From contig JALHJD010000062.1 in the NCBI GenBank assembly GCA_022837185.1, positions 1 through 12,486 on the forward strand: a stretch of 12,486 bases of DNA. The letters run 5' to 3'. The stretch is from Desulfobacteraceae bacterium (GTDB lineage Bacteria; Desulfobacterota; Desulfobulbia; Desulfobulbales; Desulfobulbaceae). Every line of letters starts with the position of its first letter. The stretch's first letter is position 1. The notes below the pieces were generated by a model. That model was not told the DNA's origin and made no database searches. It worked only from the letters and a program-made list of their open reading frames with translations. Position numbers and translations under genes: made by a program. Of this stretch, positions 1 through 6,602 are shown piece by piece.

Positions 1-576
1 GGGGTCACGACAAACCCTTCCCTGGTGGCCAAGGAGCAGCGGCCCTTTGCGGACATCCTGCGCGATATCCTCGCCATCGTTGACGGCCCGGTCAGCGCCG
101 AAGTCGTCAGCCTGGAGGCGGACGGCATGGTCAGCGAGGCGCGGGAACTGGCAAAGTTCGGCAGCAACATCGTCGTCAAGGTTCCGATGACCGAAGAGGG
201 CCTGAAAGCGGTGCGGCGGCTTGCCGACGAAAACATCAAGACCAACGTCACCCTGGTGTTTTCCGCCACCCAGGCGCTGCTGGCGGCCAAGGCCGGCGCG
301 GCCTACATCAGCCCTTTTGTCGGCCGGCTGGACGACATATCCCACACGGGCATGAACCTGATCGGCGACATCCTGACGATCAACCGCAATTACGGCTTTG
401 CCGCCGAGGTCATCGTGGCGTCGGTGCGCAATCCCCTCCATGTCCTGGAAGCGGCATTAATGGGAGCGGAGATCGCCACGATCCCCTACAAGGTCATTGC
501 CCAGCTGGCCAGACACCCGCTCACCGATGCCGGCATGGAGAAATTTCTCGCCGACTGGGAGAAAAGGCGGAAATAG
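1..576 (+). CDS. tal: Transaldolase, short FSA/TalC-type (5' partial)
   Basis: This is a cytosolic (beta/alpha)8-barrel enzyme of the small transaldolase/fructose-6-phosphate aldolase family, which moves a dihydroxyacetone unit between sugar phosphates in the non-oxidative pentose phosphate pathway. The frame is open from base 1 ([13 protein letters not shown]), so the true start lies upstream; about 20 N-terminal residues are probably missing. The Schiff-base lysine is the K in VVKVPMT (codon 178-180). The motifs KTNVTLVF and SPFVGRLDD match the Bacillus TalC-like subgroup. The residue that is Gln59 in E. coli FSA is Glu here (SAEVVS, codon 100-102), which in this family points to transaldolase rather than aldolase activity. 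That part is inference from known FSA/TalB comparisons. The GTG at 25 is an internal valine and not the start. The next gene follows after 5 nt. Confidence 0.93.
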   Translation, partial: GVTTNPSLVAKEQRPFADILRDILAIVDGPVSAEVVSLEADGMVSEARELAKFGSNIVVKVPMTEEGLKAVRRLADENIKTNVTLVFSATQALLAAKAGAAYISPFVGRLDDISHTGMNLIGDILTINRNYGFAAEVIVASVRNPLHVLEAALMGAEIATIPYKVIAQLARHPLTDAGMEKFLADWEKRRK

Positions 577-581
577 GGGCC

Positions 582-1259
582 ATGCCGGTGAAGATATTCC
601 TGCCGCTGCTCTTTTTTCTGCTGATTTCCGGTCCGCCGGCGGCAGCGGCGGATATCTACGTGTACGTGGACGACAACGGGGTCAGCCATTATACCAATGT
701 TCCGACCGGCAGCCGCTACAAGCCCATGCGCCTGGGACGCCTGAACACGCCCCGGGAAAATAGGGCCGGCCGGCCGGCATCGGCCGGGAAGGGGACGGTT
801 TCCCGGAATCCGGCCCGGTATGACCACCACATCCGGGAGGCGGCCCTGTCGCACAGGATCGATCCCCTCCTGATCAAGGCCATAATCCATACCGAATCCA
901 ATTTCGACCCCCATGCCGTTTCGCACCAGGGCGCACAGGGACTGATGCAGCTCATGCCGGGAACCGCAAAGCTGATGCGGGTGAGGAATCCCTTTGATCC
1001 GGCGGAAAATATCCTCGGCGGCACCCGGTATTTCCGTCAGTTGCTCAATTCGTACGAGGGGGACCTGGCCCTGAGCCTCGCCGCCTACAATGCCGGCCCG
1101 GGGAGGGTGGCGAAAAACGGCCCCGTGCCGGGAATCAGGGAAACAAGGGAGTACGTCGACAGGGTGATCCAGCGGTATCGCTCGTACCAGCAGAAATCAG
1201 GCGCTTCCATGTCAATGACGGAAAACATCAATGTGCATAAGCTGGTAACGGTGAATTAA
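582..1259 (+). CDS. Secreted SLT-domain lytic transglycosylase with N-terminal DUF4124-like segment
   Basis: This 225-aa periplasmic enzyme should cleave the MurNAc-GlcNAc bond of peptidoglycan with 1,6-anhydro product formation. Residues 1-23 form a signal peptide (Lys, a long hydrophobic core, then AAAA before DIYVYVDD). Residues about 24-50 (DIYVYVDDNGVSHYTNVP) resemble the short DUF4124-like domain common at the N terminus of such enzymes. A basic, low-complexity linker follows, then the SLT domain from about 83 to 203. The predicted catalytic acid is E105 in HTESNFDP. The family motifs GLMQLMP (120-126) and AAYNAGPG (167-174) are both present. The ATG at 582 lies 5 nt after the transaldolase stop, and pgsA begins 5 nt after this stop, so the three are probably co-transcribed. 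No LPxTG or lipobox is seen, so a soluble periplasmic location is likely. The exact MltC/Slt-like subfamily cannot be settled by eye. Confidence 0.92.
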   Translation: MPVKIFLPLLFFLLISGPPAAAADIYVYVDDNGVSHYTNVPTGSRYKPMRLGRLNTPRENRAGRPASAGKGTVSRNPARYDHHIREAALSHRIDPLLIKAIIHTESNFDPHAVSHQGAQGLMQLMPGTAKLMRVRNPFDPAENILGGTRYFRQLLNSYEGDLALSLAAYNAGPGRVAKNGPVPGIRETREYVDRVIQRYRSYQQKSGASMSMTENINVHKLVTVN

Positions 1260-1264
1260 ATATT

Positions 1265-1834
1265 GTGGACCAGGTCTTCAATCTTCCCAATTCCATAACC
1301 GCCTTCCGCTTCCTGCTCGCGGCCGTGCTGGCGGGAATGCTTTTCCTGGAGCAGACCCTCTGGCTGGGGTTCTTTTCCTGCCTGGTCTTCATCATTGCCG
1401 CCGGCAGCGATTGGGTGGACGGCTATTTTGCCCGCCGCTACAAGAGCGAAACGGTGCTGGGCCAGCTGATGGACCCGTTGGCGGACAAGGTCCTGGTCGC
1501 CACCGCCCTGATCATGCTCATTCCCCTGGGCAGGATCCCGGCATGGCTGGCCCTGCTGATTCTCTGCCGGGAGATCATCATAACCGGCCTGCGGGGCGTG
1601 GCCGCTTCATCGGGGATTGTCGTAGCCGCCAGCGGACTGGGCAAGATCAAGTCGATTACCCAGTACATAGGACTGGGCGTCCTGATTTTTCCCCTGGATA
1701 TGTTTGATCTGCCATTTCTGCATCGTCTCGGCCTGCTGATCATGTACGTCTCGCTGATCCTGACGATCTGGTCCGGGATCGACTATTTCCTGAAGCTGAA
1801 AAACCTCTTTCTCGCGCCGCCGGGCAAGCGTTAG
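1265..1834 (+). CDS. pgsA: CDP-diacylglycerol--glycerol-3-phosphate 3-phosphatidyltransferase
   Basis: This 189-aa inner-membrane enzyme condenses CDP-diacylglycerol with glycerol-3-phosphate to form phosphatidylglycerol phosphate, the committed step to phosphatidylglycerol and cardiolipin. The CDP-alcohol phosphatidyltransferase signature DGxxAR-x8-G-x3-D-x3-D is complete: D52-G53, A56-R57, G66, D70 and D74 (DGYFAR to DPLADK). The N terminus FNLPNSITAFRF is typical of PgsA. Hydrophobic segments lie at about 11-30, 33-47, 76-100, 110-124, 133-146 and 154-172, matching the usual six-helix fold. The GTG at 1265 is chosen because it gives the normal family N terminus; the Shine-Dalgarno is poor, so coupling to the upstream gene (5-nt gap) is likely. 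It is the last gene of its operon and converges on the ABC importer. Confidence 0.95.
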   Translation: MDQVFNLPNSITAFRFLLAAVLAGMLFLEQTLWLGFFSCLVFIIAAGSDWVDGYFARRYKSETVLGQLMDPLADKVLVATALIMLIPLGRIPAWLALLILCREIIITGLRGVAASSGIVVAASGLGKIKSITQYIGLGVLIFPLDMFDLPFLHRLGLLIMYVSLILTIWSGIDYFLKLKNLFLAPPGKR

Positions 1835-1918
1835 GCAGGCGCGGGGTGTTCGGTTCCGCCCTCAGGGATGGGGGCGCGGGGCGCAAACCCGGCCGCCGGG
1901 ACGACCGCCGCCGCCGAA
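1835..1918. other. Convergent intergenic gap with a small GC hairpin
   Basis: These 84 bases separate the convergent pgsA and permease 1 genes. CCCGG (1888-1892) and CCGGG (1896-1900) form a 5-bp stem with a 3-nt loop. No T run follows on either strand, so a factor-independent terminator is not supported. Nothing else is recognised here. Confidence 0.4.
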
Positions 1919-2803
1919 TCAGGCATGACCGCGGTTCAGGTGTTTCTCCAGGGCGCGGACCGACAGCGACAGGACGAGGCAGAGGATGAGGTACATCAGG
2001 GTGACGGTCAACCATATCTCGATGGTCAGCTGAGTGGAGGACATGATCTGCAGGCCCTGGAAGGTCAGTTCCTGGATCGAGATGACCGAAACAATGGCGG
2101 AATATTTGATGGTATTGATGAACTCGTTGGCCAGCGGGGGCAGGACCTTTCTGCCGGCCTGGGGAAGAATGATCCACACCAGCTGCTGACCCCGGGAAAG
2201 GCCCAGGGCATAGGACGCCTCCCACTGGCCCTTTTCAACCGATTCCAAACCCGCCCGGACTATCTCGGTAATATAGGCGCCCTGGAAAAGGGCTATGGTC
2301 AGGACCCCGGAAAAAAAAGAAGTGAACAGGTCCGGACCGGCGGAAAACCGGGCGATCCAGGTCTGCGCGGCCGGGGGCAGGCCCCGGATGAACTCCTCGA
2401 TGCCGAGCATCGGCAGCACCTGGGAACTGACAAAGAAGTAAAAAATGAACACCAGGACCAACTGCGGGGTGTTGCGGATCAACTCCACATACAATCCCGC
2501 GGTCAGGCGGAACAGGAGCCGCCGGCTGGTGCGCATCAGGCCGAACACCAGACCGAGAGCCGCCGCCAGCAGAGTGGCCCAGACGCTCAATCTGATGGTG
2601 GTGTAGAGACCCTCCAGCAGGAGGTTGGCGACCCAGCGCTCCTGTTCGTGGTCATACCGGACCAGATAGGTCGGAATGATGCTCCACTGCCACCGGTAGT
2701 TGAGGGCAACGGTCAGCCGGTAGATGATGTACGCGGCCAGCCCCAGCAGCAGAAGCGTCAGGGCGGCATCCAGCGGGGTAACGCGTTTTTTCTTCCAGTG
2801 CAC
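1919..2803 (-). CDS. Amino-acid ABC transporter permease 1 (HisM/GlnP type)
   Basis: This 294-aa integral membrane subunit belongs to a polar amino-acid (PAAT-type) importer. Hydrophobic segments lie at about 11-33, 66-90, 103-131, 159-177, 230-245 and 261-282. The family motif ELIRNTPQL (107-115) and the EAA loop that contacts the ATPase (EASYALGLSRGQQLVW, with ILPQA, 195-216) are clear. The frame stays open upstream to an ATG at 2911, but that would run into the end of the binding-protein gene and add 36 atypical residues. I choose the GTG at 2803, preceded by AGGAGA at a normal distance; it gives a short basic N terminus (VHWKKKR) before the first helix. It is the last gene of the importer operon, about 73 nt after the binding protein, with a stem-loop in that gap. 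It is longer than the usual 220 aa because of an extended periplasmic region between the first two helices and another at about 132-158. Confidence 0.9.
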   Translation of the reverse strand: MHWKKKRVTPLDAALTLLLLGLAAYIIYRLTVALNYRWQWSIIPTYLVRYDHEQERWVANLLLEGLYTTIRLSVWATLLAAALGLVFGLMRTSRRLLFRLTAGLYVELIRNTPQLVLVFIFYFFVSSQVLPMLGIEEFIRGLPPAAQTWIARFSAGPDLFTSFFSGVLTIALFQGAYITEIVRAGLESVEKGQWEASYALGLSRGQQLVWIILPQAGRKVLPPLANEFINTIKYSAIVSVISIQELTFQGLQIMSSTQLTIEIWLTVTLMYLILCLVLSLSVRALEKHLNRGHA

Positions 2804-2827
2804 CTGTTTCTCCTGCCGTCGGCAAAG

Positions 2828-2864
2828 GCAGCCGCCCGGAAAGCAGGTGGATTCGGGCGGCTGC
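2828..2864 (-). repeat. Perfect inverted repeat (11-bp stem) between binding-protein and permease genes
   Basis: GCAGCCGCCCG (2828-2838) and CGGGCGGCTGC (2854-2864) are perfect inverted copies with a 15-nt loop. The stem lies in the 73-nt intercistronic space just after the binding-protein stop. No T tract follows on the minus strand, so it is not a standard intrinsic terminator. By analogy with malE-malF type operons it may stabilise the upstream message and reduce downstream expression; this is inference. Confidence 0.65.
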
Positions 2865-2876
2865 AGAAGTGCGGGT

Positions 2877-3710
2877 TTATTCCACCTGGTCGGCCCAGTC
2901 CCTGGTTTCAAACCAGTAGTGATGGCGTTCGGCCAGCCACCCTTCCTCCTGCACCACCGTTATCCAGCTGTTCAAAAAGGCAAGTGTGTCGACGTCGCCC
3001 TTGCGCAGGGCGAAACCGATGGGTTCCCGGGTGAAGATCCCGGTAACCGGCAGGAAAAGGGATTCCGGGTATTTGAGCGCCTCGAACGCCGGCCTGGGAG
3101 CCGAGCCGACCACCGCATGCACATTGGCGTTGCGCAGTTCCTGGTAGGCCTGGGCCTCGTCGTCAAACAGCCTGAGCCCGGCATTGGGCATGTATTTCTT
3201 TGCCGCCGTTACCGCGGTGGTTCCCAGCTTGCAGGCGATCTGCACTTCCGGGGAGTTGAAGTCTTCCAGCGAGGTAAAACCGCCGGCCAGCTTTTTTGAG
3301 GCGACGATGGCCATGCCGGAATAATCGTAGGGAACGGTGAAGTTCACTTTCAGGGCCCTCTTGGGCTGAATGCCCATGCCGCCGATGATCACATCGAACT
3401 TGCCGGTCAGCAGAGAGGGTATGATGCCGGCCCATTTGGTCGGCACGAACTCGACCTTGACGCCCATATCCTCAGCCAGCCGCGTGGCCACGTCTATTTC
3501 GAAGCCGATGTATCTGCCGGTTTTGTCCTTCATGGCCCAGGGGAGGAACGTGTCCATGCCGACGCGCAGCACCCCCCTTTTCAGAATCTGCTCCAGGGTC
3601 GATTCCCGGCTCAGCTGCTGCCGGAGGTCCTCGGCGCCGGCCGGGCCGCAGCCGGTACCGGTCAGGGAGAAGAGGATGAAAAAGACAGCGGACAGGACAG
3701 GTATTCGCAT
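2877..3710 (-). CDS. Amino-acid ABC transporter substrate-binding protein (SBP_bac_3 family)
   Basis: This 277-aa periplasmic receptor should deliver its ligand to the adjacent permeases. Residues 1-26 are a signal peptide (MRIPV, hydrophobic core, then GAGAED-like end). C21 (TGTGC) could be a weak lipobox, so lipid anchoring is possible but not certain. The family-3 signature is GFEIDVATRLAEDMG (69-83). The carboxylate-binding arginine is R118 in QPKRALKVNFT, and a GTT ligand loop is at 163-165. The two-lobe pattern ends with TREPIGFALRKGD (227-239), as expected. At the position that normally holds the aspartate contacting the ligand amino group (usual pattern AVVxD), this protein has AVVGS with S203, so the ligand may not be a standard alpha-amino acid. 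A strong GGAGG lies 5 nt before the ATG. It follows the ATPase gene by 38 nt. Confidence 0.92.
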   Translation of the reverse strand: MRIPVLSAVFFILFSLTGTGCGPAGAEDLRQQLSRESTLEQILKRGVLRVGMDTFLPWAMKDKTGRYIGFEIDVATRLAEDMGVKVEFVPTKWAGIIPSLLTGKFDVIIGGMGIQPKRALKVNFTVPYDYSGMAIVASKKLAGGFTSLEDFNSPEVQIACKLGTTAVTAAKKYMPNAGLRLFDDEAQAYQELRNANVHAVVGSAPRPAFEALKYPESLFLPVTGIFTREPIGFALRKGDVDTLAFLNSWITVVQEEGWLAERHHYWFETRDWADQVE

Positions 3711-3748
3711 GGGTTCCTCCTTCGGGTTTGCCCCCGGCAGGGCGGGGT

Positions 3749-4489
3749 TCAGAGTATCTGGTCGAGAAATGACCGGGTCCGTTCCTTTGCCGGGCGGGAA
3801 AAAAATATTTCAGTGGCGCATTCCTCAATGATTGTTCCCGCATCCATGAAGATGACCCGGTTGCTGACTTCACGGGCAAATCCCATTTCATGGGTCACGA
3901 CGATCATGGTCATCCCTTCCCGGGCCAGTTTTTTCATGACGGCGAGGACTTCGCCGATCATTTCCGGATCCAGGGCGCTGGTGGCCTCGTCGAACAGCAT
4001 CAGCCGCGGATTCATGGCCAGGGCCCGGGCAATGGCAACCCGCTGCTGCTGGCCGCCGGAAAGCTGATCGGGGAAGCTGTGCGCCCGGTTCGCCATCCCA
4101 ACCTTGGCCAGCACGTCCATGGCCGTCGCCTCCGCTTCGGAGCGCGGCTTCTTCTGCACCCTTCGCTGGGCAATGGTGACGTTGCTGAGGACGTCCATGT
4201 GCGGGAAGAGATTGAAGTGCTGGAAAACCATGCCCACTTCCTTGCGAATCGCCAGGCGGTTGGCCGGATTGTCATCCAGGGGAATGGAATCGATGACGAT
4301 GGTGCCCCTGTCTACTTCCTCCAGGCCGTTGAGACAGCGTAGAAAGGTGGACTTCCCGGCGCCGGAGGGGCCGACGACCACCACCACCTCTCCCCGGCGG
4401 ACCCGGGTGGTAAAATCGGCGAGGGCGACGACGCCGTTGGCAAAAGTCTTATGGAGATGTTCGGCGACAACAATATGGTCCGAAGTCAT
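3749..4489 (-). CDS. Amino-acid ABC transporter ATP-binding protein (GlnQ/HisP type)
   Basis: This 246-aa cytoplasmic ATPase powers the importer. All motifs are intact: Walker [10 protein letters not shown] (40-48), Q-loop Q90 ([10 protein letters not shown]), signature LSGGQQQR (143-150), Walker B LMLFDE (163-168), D-loop SALD (171-174) and H-loop H200 (VVTHEM). Length and the HFNLFPH and ATSALDPE motifs fit the polar amino-acid subfamily (GlnQ, HisP, ArtP). The ATG at 4489 gives the normal N terminus, but no good Shine-Dalgarno precedes it. The gene lies 135 nt after the 60-aa Cys-rich gene and 38 nt before the binding protein. No separate promoter is visible in the GC-rich 135-nt gap, so it is most likely transcribed from the promoters at 4865-4893 or 5835-5864. 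Confidence 0.96.
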   Translation of the reverse strand: MTSDHIVVAEHLHKTFANGVVALADFTTRVRRGEVVVVVGPSGAGKSTFLRCLNGLEEVDRGTIVIDSIPLDDNPANRLAIRKEVGMVFQHFNLFPHMDVLSNVTIAQRRVQKKPRSEAEATAMDVLAKVGMANRAHSFPDQLSGGQQQRVAIARALAMNPRLMLFDEATSALDPEMIGEVLAVMKKLAREGMTMIVVTHEMGFAREVSNRVIFMDAGTIIEECATEIFFSRPAKERTRSFLDQIL

Positions 4490-4624
4490 GAGGCAGGGCG
4501 GTCCGGAACACAGGGGCCCGGCGTGAAGGGCTGTCTCCCTCTCCGGGGCCGGAACGGGGACCGTCCGGTCGCCGCCTTTACCCGGCCCGGCGGGATGGGG
4601 AGCGGAATGAGTCCGGCCGCTGCT

Positions 4625-4807
4625 TCACTCAGCATCAACATACCCGGTGCCGTTGCAGGTAGGGCAGGGAATGGTGGGGGTGCAGTGGCAGTCCTCCCAA
4701 TCTTCTCCGACCTGGCTGCCGCGCCATTCCGAATCACACACGCAGGTGCCTTCGATTTCCTTTTTGCCGTTGCAGTCAGGACAGACGATTTTTTTTTCTT
4801 CACTCAT
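4625..4807 (-). CDS. 60-aa Cys-rich protein with DnaJ-like zinc-binding motifs
   Basis: The protein has eight cysteines in four pairs: C9xxC12, C22xC24, C40xC42 and C48xxC51. The outer pairs sit in CPDCNGKKEIEG and CPTCNGTGYV, which match the CxxCxGxG repeats of the DnaJ zinc-binding region. The inner pairs are separated by an acidic, Trp-containing segment. Such an arrangement probably binds one or two zinc ions; it has no J domain and no signal peptide, so it should be cytoplasmic. AAGGAG lies about 8 nt before the ATG at 4807, and a good promoter lies just upstream, which supports it being a real gene. It sits inside the ABC importer operon between permease 2 and the ATPase. I do not know its function; a chaperone-like or metal-buffering role is only a guess. 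Confidence 0.82.
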   Translation of the reverse strand: MSEEKKIVCPDCNGKKEIEGTCVCDSEWRGSQVGEDWEDCHCTPTIPCPTCNGTGYVDAE

Positions 4808-4864
4808 CGATTGGTCTCCTTCGCTTCAATGATTTCCAGGTTCGGTATCCGGGTAAGCGTTTCT

Positions 4865-4893
4865 ATAATATTCAGTATCAGCGCGGCTGTAAA
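4865..4893 (-). promoter_or_regulatory. Sigma70-type promoter inside the importer operon
   Basis: On the minus strand, -35 TTTACA (4888-4893) and -10 TATTAT (4865-4870) are separated by 17 nt, each one mismatch from consensus. The predicted start near 4858 gives a roughly 50-nt leader to the 60-aa gene. It would allow the 60-aa protein, ATPase, binding protein and permease 1 to be made without permease 2. Confidence 0.55.
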
Positions 4894-4931
4894 AAGAAAA
4901 ATGAGGTATGCCCGGGAGGTCAGGGGGAAAG

Positions 4932-4947
4932 GGGCGGCCGCGCGCCC
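4932..4947 (-). repeat. Short GC stem just after permease 2
   Basis: GGGCG (4932-4936) and CGCCC (4943-4947) form a 5-bp stem with a 6-nt loop, 6 nt past the permease 2 stop. On the minus strand only CTTTC follows, so it is at best a weak terminator. Confidence 0.3.
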
Positions 4948-4952
4948 TCCCG

Positions 4953-5795
4953 TCAGGCGGGGCGAAAACGGCGCTCCAGGAAGGCGGCGAACAGCGACAG
5001 GGAAAGGGTGACGGCCAGATACAGCAGGGCGACGGTGAACCAGATTTCAAAGGTGAGAAACGTTTCGGCGATAATGGCCTGGGCCTGCATGGTCAGGTCG
5101 TAGATGGCTATGGTGCTGACCAGGGCCGAATCCTTGACCAGGGAGACGGCCTGGCCGGTGAGGGGCGGCAGGGTCCGGCGAATCGCCTGGGGCAGAACGA
5201 TGAACCGGTACGTATCGGCTACGCTCAGGCCGAGACTGTACGAGGCTTCCCACTGTCCCTGGGGCAGTCCGGTTATGCCGGCGCGGATGATTTCCGAGGC
5301 ATAGGCTCCTTCAAAGAGGCTCAGGGCGAGAACCGCCGAGGGAAAGCGGTTGAGGCCAAGAGCCGGTCCCAGAACGAAATAGATAAAGAAAATCTGGATC
5401 AGCAGGGGAGTGTTGCGGACGATTTCCAGGTACAGCCGGGCGGCGCTCCTGCCGACAAAGGAATCGGACAGGCGCAGCAGGGCGGCAACGAGCCCGACAA
5501 CAAAGGCGAACAGCAGGCTGACGGCGGAAATCTGCAGGGTGACCGCCAATCCCTTCAGGAGCGGCCCGGCGTGCAGGCCGTGGGCGTCGCGGCTGAGCAG
5601 ATAGCCGGGCACCTGGCCCCAGTGCCAGGTGTAGCCCGAACTCCCGAAGCTTTCGGTAAAAAACCAGGCGGCGAGGGCGATCAGGAGCAGGAACTGGAAG
5701 ATGTCAAACAGTGGGGAGCGCAGCAGGCGGCGCCAGCCTCGGGTTGCCGGGACGGTCCCTGGCGGACGGGGGGCGGATTTGGTTTGGTTTTGCAT
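4953..5795 (-). CDS. Amino-acid ABC transporter permease 2 (HisQ/GlnP type)
   Basis: This 280-aa membrane subunit pairs with permease 1 in the same importer. Hydrophobic segments lie at about 30-48, 80-108, 126-147, 152-166, 213-231 and 246-270. The family motif EIVRNTPLL (124-132) and the EAA loop (EASYSLGLSVADTYRF, then VLPQA, 183-204) are present. As in permease 1, an extra segment separates the first two helices. The start is uncertain: the frame continues up to an ATG at 5867, but a plausible promoter (-35 at 5859-5864, -10 at 5835-5840) lies between, so a start at or below 5831 is needed. The ATG at 5795 gives a short basic N terminus, though no good Shine-Dalgarno is seen. It is the first gene of the importer operon and diverges from thpR. 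Confidence 0.88.
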   Translation of the reverse strand: MQNQTKSAPRPPGTVPATRGWRRLLRSPLFDIFQFLLLIALAAWFFTESFGSSGYTWHWGQVPGYLLSRDAHGLHAGPLLKGLAVTLQISAVSLLFAFVVGLVAALLRLSDSFVGRSAARLYLEIVRNTPLLIQIFFIYFVLGPALGLNRFPSAVLALSLFEGAYASEIIRAGITGLPQGQWEASYSLGLSVADTYRFIVLPQAIRRTLPPLTGQAVSLVKDSALVSTIAIYDLTMQAQAIIAETFLTFEIWFTVALLYLAVTLSLSLFAAFLERRFRPA

Positions 5796-5802
5796 GCAGG
5801 GC

Positions 5803-5811
5803 TGGTATACT
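5803..5811 (+). promoter_or_regulatory. Extended -10 candidate promoter for thpR
   Basis: TGGTATACT is an extended -10 element (TGn then TATACT, 5/6). A poor -35 (TTGGTT, 5784-5789) lies 16 nt before the hexamer. It would start transcription near 5818, leaving a leader of about 93 nt before thpR. It overlaps the leader of the divergent permease 2 gene. Confidence 0.35.
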
Positions 5812-5834
5812 GTTGTACGGTGATGACCCATGAC

Positions 5835-5864
5835 AGTGTAATCCGCCCTGCCTTGTCGTGTCAG
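5835..5864 (-). promoter_or_regulatory. Candidate promoter of the importer operon
   Basis: On the minus strand, -35 CTGACA (5859-5864, 5/6) and -10 TACACT (5835-5840, 4/6) are separated by 18 nt. It is the only reasonable candidate between thpR and permease 2 on this strand, and it argues against a permease start at 5867. Confidence 0.4.
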
Positions 5865-5910
5865 CATTTTTATTCAGGGTCCGGGTAAATTCCGCCTTCC
5901 AGGTATCTGC

Positions 5911-6450
5911 ATGCCCAGATTGTTTGTCGCCATTGATCTGCCGGCCAGGATAAAGGAGCAGTTGTCCGCTCTGAGCTGCGGTTTGCCGGGCGCCCGCTGG
6001 ATCGCCCCTGAACAGAGGCATCTGACCGTCAGATTCATCGGCGAGGTCGACAGCAGGATCTTTCAGCGTGTTCGCGAGGCCCTGACGGAGGTGAGGGGCG
6101 AGCCGTTCCCTTTGCGGCTGGAGGGTATCGGATTTTTCCCGCCGCGGGGCCATCCGCGAGTGGTGTGGGTGGGCATCCGCAGGAGCGACGAGCTTGTCCG
6201 GCTGCGCAAACGGATCGAGTCGATCCTGGTCCGCTCCGGGCTGGAGCCGGAAGGCCGCAAGTACTCGCCCCATATAACCCTGGCCAGGCTGAACAACACT
6301 CCCGGCTCCCGGATCGGCGCCTACCTCGCCCATAACGGTCTTTTCCGGACCGAAGAGTTTACGGTCCGGGAATTCAATCTGTATTCCAGTGTGCTCAACA
6401 ACAGAGGGGCCAGGCACTACATCGAGCAGGAATATCCCCTCGACCAGTAA
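5911..6450 (+). CDS. thpR: RNA 2',3'-cyclic phosphodiesterase (2H family, LigT-like)
   Basis: This 179-aa cytosolic enzyme of the 2H phosphoesterase superfamily opens 2',3'-cyclic phosphates on RNA to 2'-phosphates; family members also show RNA ligase activity in vitro. The two HxT motifs are present: H37-L-T39 in RHLTVRFIGEV and H121-I-T123 in SPHITLARL. MPRLFVAIDLP at the N terminus and the length of about 180 aa are typical. The ATG at 5911 has a weak AGGT about 8 nt upstream. The gene stands alone, divergent from the amino-acid importer, with the next promoter (6493-6522) 43 nt past its stop. Its physiological role in bacteria is poorly known. Confidence 0.94.
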   Translation: MPRLFVAIDLPARIKEQLSALSCGLPGARWIAPEQRHLTVRFIGEVDSRIFQRVREALTEVRGEPFPLRLEGIGFFPPRGHPRVVWVGIRRSDELVRLRKRIESILVRSGLEPEGRKYSPHITLARLNNTPGSRIGAYLAHNGLFRTEEFTVREFNLYSSVLNNRGARHYIEQEYPLDQ

Positions 6451-6492
6451 GATGCGGCATCCTCGCCGCCGCTGATTCCCGGCCGGCTGCCG

Positions 6493-6522
6493 TTGACTTT
6501 TGCCGGCGGGTGTGCGTATAAT
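6493..6522 (+). promoter_or_regulatory. Strong sigma70 promoter with Fur-box-like start site
   Basis: -35 TTGACT (6493-6498) and a perfect -10 TATAAT (6517-6522) are separated by 18 nt. This is the best promoter in the window. Transcription should start near 6529, inside the palindrome at 6527-6541. Confidence 0.75.
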
Positions 6523-6526
6523 GCAA

Positions 6527-6541
6527 TGAGAATAATTCTTA
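6527..6541 (+). promoter_or_regulatory. Fur-box-like operator
   Basis: TGAGAATAATTCTTA matches the 7-1-7 Fur consensus TGATAAT-n-ATTATCA at 12 of 14 fixed positions, and its arms are inverted copies at 6 of 7 positions. It starts 4 nt after the -10 hexamer, so a bound repressor would block initiation. A Fur-family regulator (Fur, or less likely PerR/Zur) is inferred. Confidence 0.55.
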
Positions 6542-6602
6542 GTGATACCGGCCCAAGGGGGACCCCGGGAAAGCCGGGATTGTCGTCCTTGTCCCTTTTT
6601 TT
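6529..6602 (+). ncRNA. Candidate small RNA or attenuated leader ending in a hairpin and U7
   Basis: From the predicted start near 6529 the transcript runs about 74 nt to a seven-T tract (6596-6602). Before it lies a composite hairpin: AAGGG (6555-6559) with CCCTT (6593-6597), GGAC (6560-6563) with GTCC (6585-6588), and CCCGG (6564-6568) with CCGGG (6574-6578) around a GAAAG loop. Two bulges interrupt the stem. Strong Fur-type promoter, short length and terminal U tract resemble RyhB/PrrF-type small RNAs, but no sequence similarity to those is claimed. The alternative is a leader controlling readthrough into the two-CW gene at 6727: TTTCCC (6600-6605) can pair with GGGAAA (6615-6620) and take up part of the U tract. 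Confidence 0.45.
6555..6602 (+). terminator. Hairpin plus U7 tract, intrinsic-terminator-like
   Basis: A bulged stem of 5, 4 and 5 bp (outer arms 6555-6559 and 6593-6597) is followed directly by TTTTTTT. The bulges weaken it, so partial readthrough to the gene at 6727 is plausible. Confidence 0.5.

Noticed and set aside
1868..3034. Long plus-strand open frame opposite permease 1 and the binding protein
   Set aside because: It is a Gln/Gly/Asp-rich translation of the antisense strand with no family motifs; the minus-strand genes have complete, recognisable domains.
4559..4570. Palindrome GACCGTCCGGTC before the ATPase gene
   Set aside because: Short, with an imperfect centre, in very GC-rich DNA; no second copy or promoter nearby.
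4908..5888. Plus-strand open frame opposite permease 2
   Set aside because: Low-complexity antisense translation in GC-rich DNA; the permease on the other strand has RNTP and EAA motifs.
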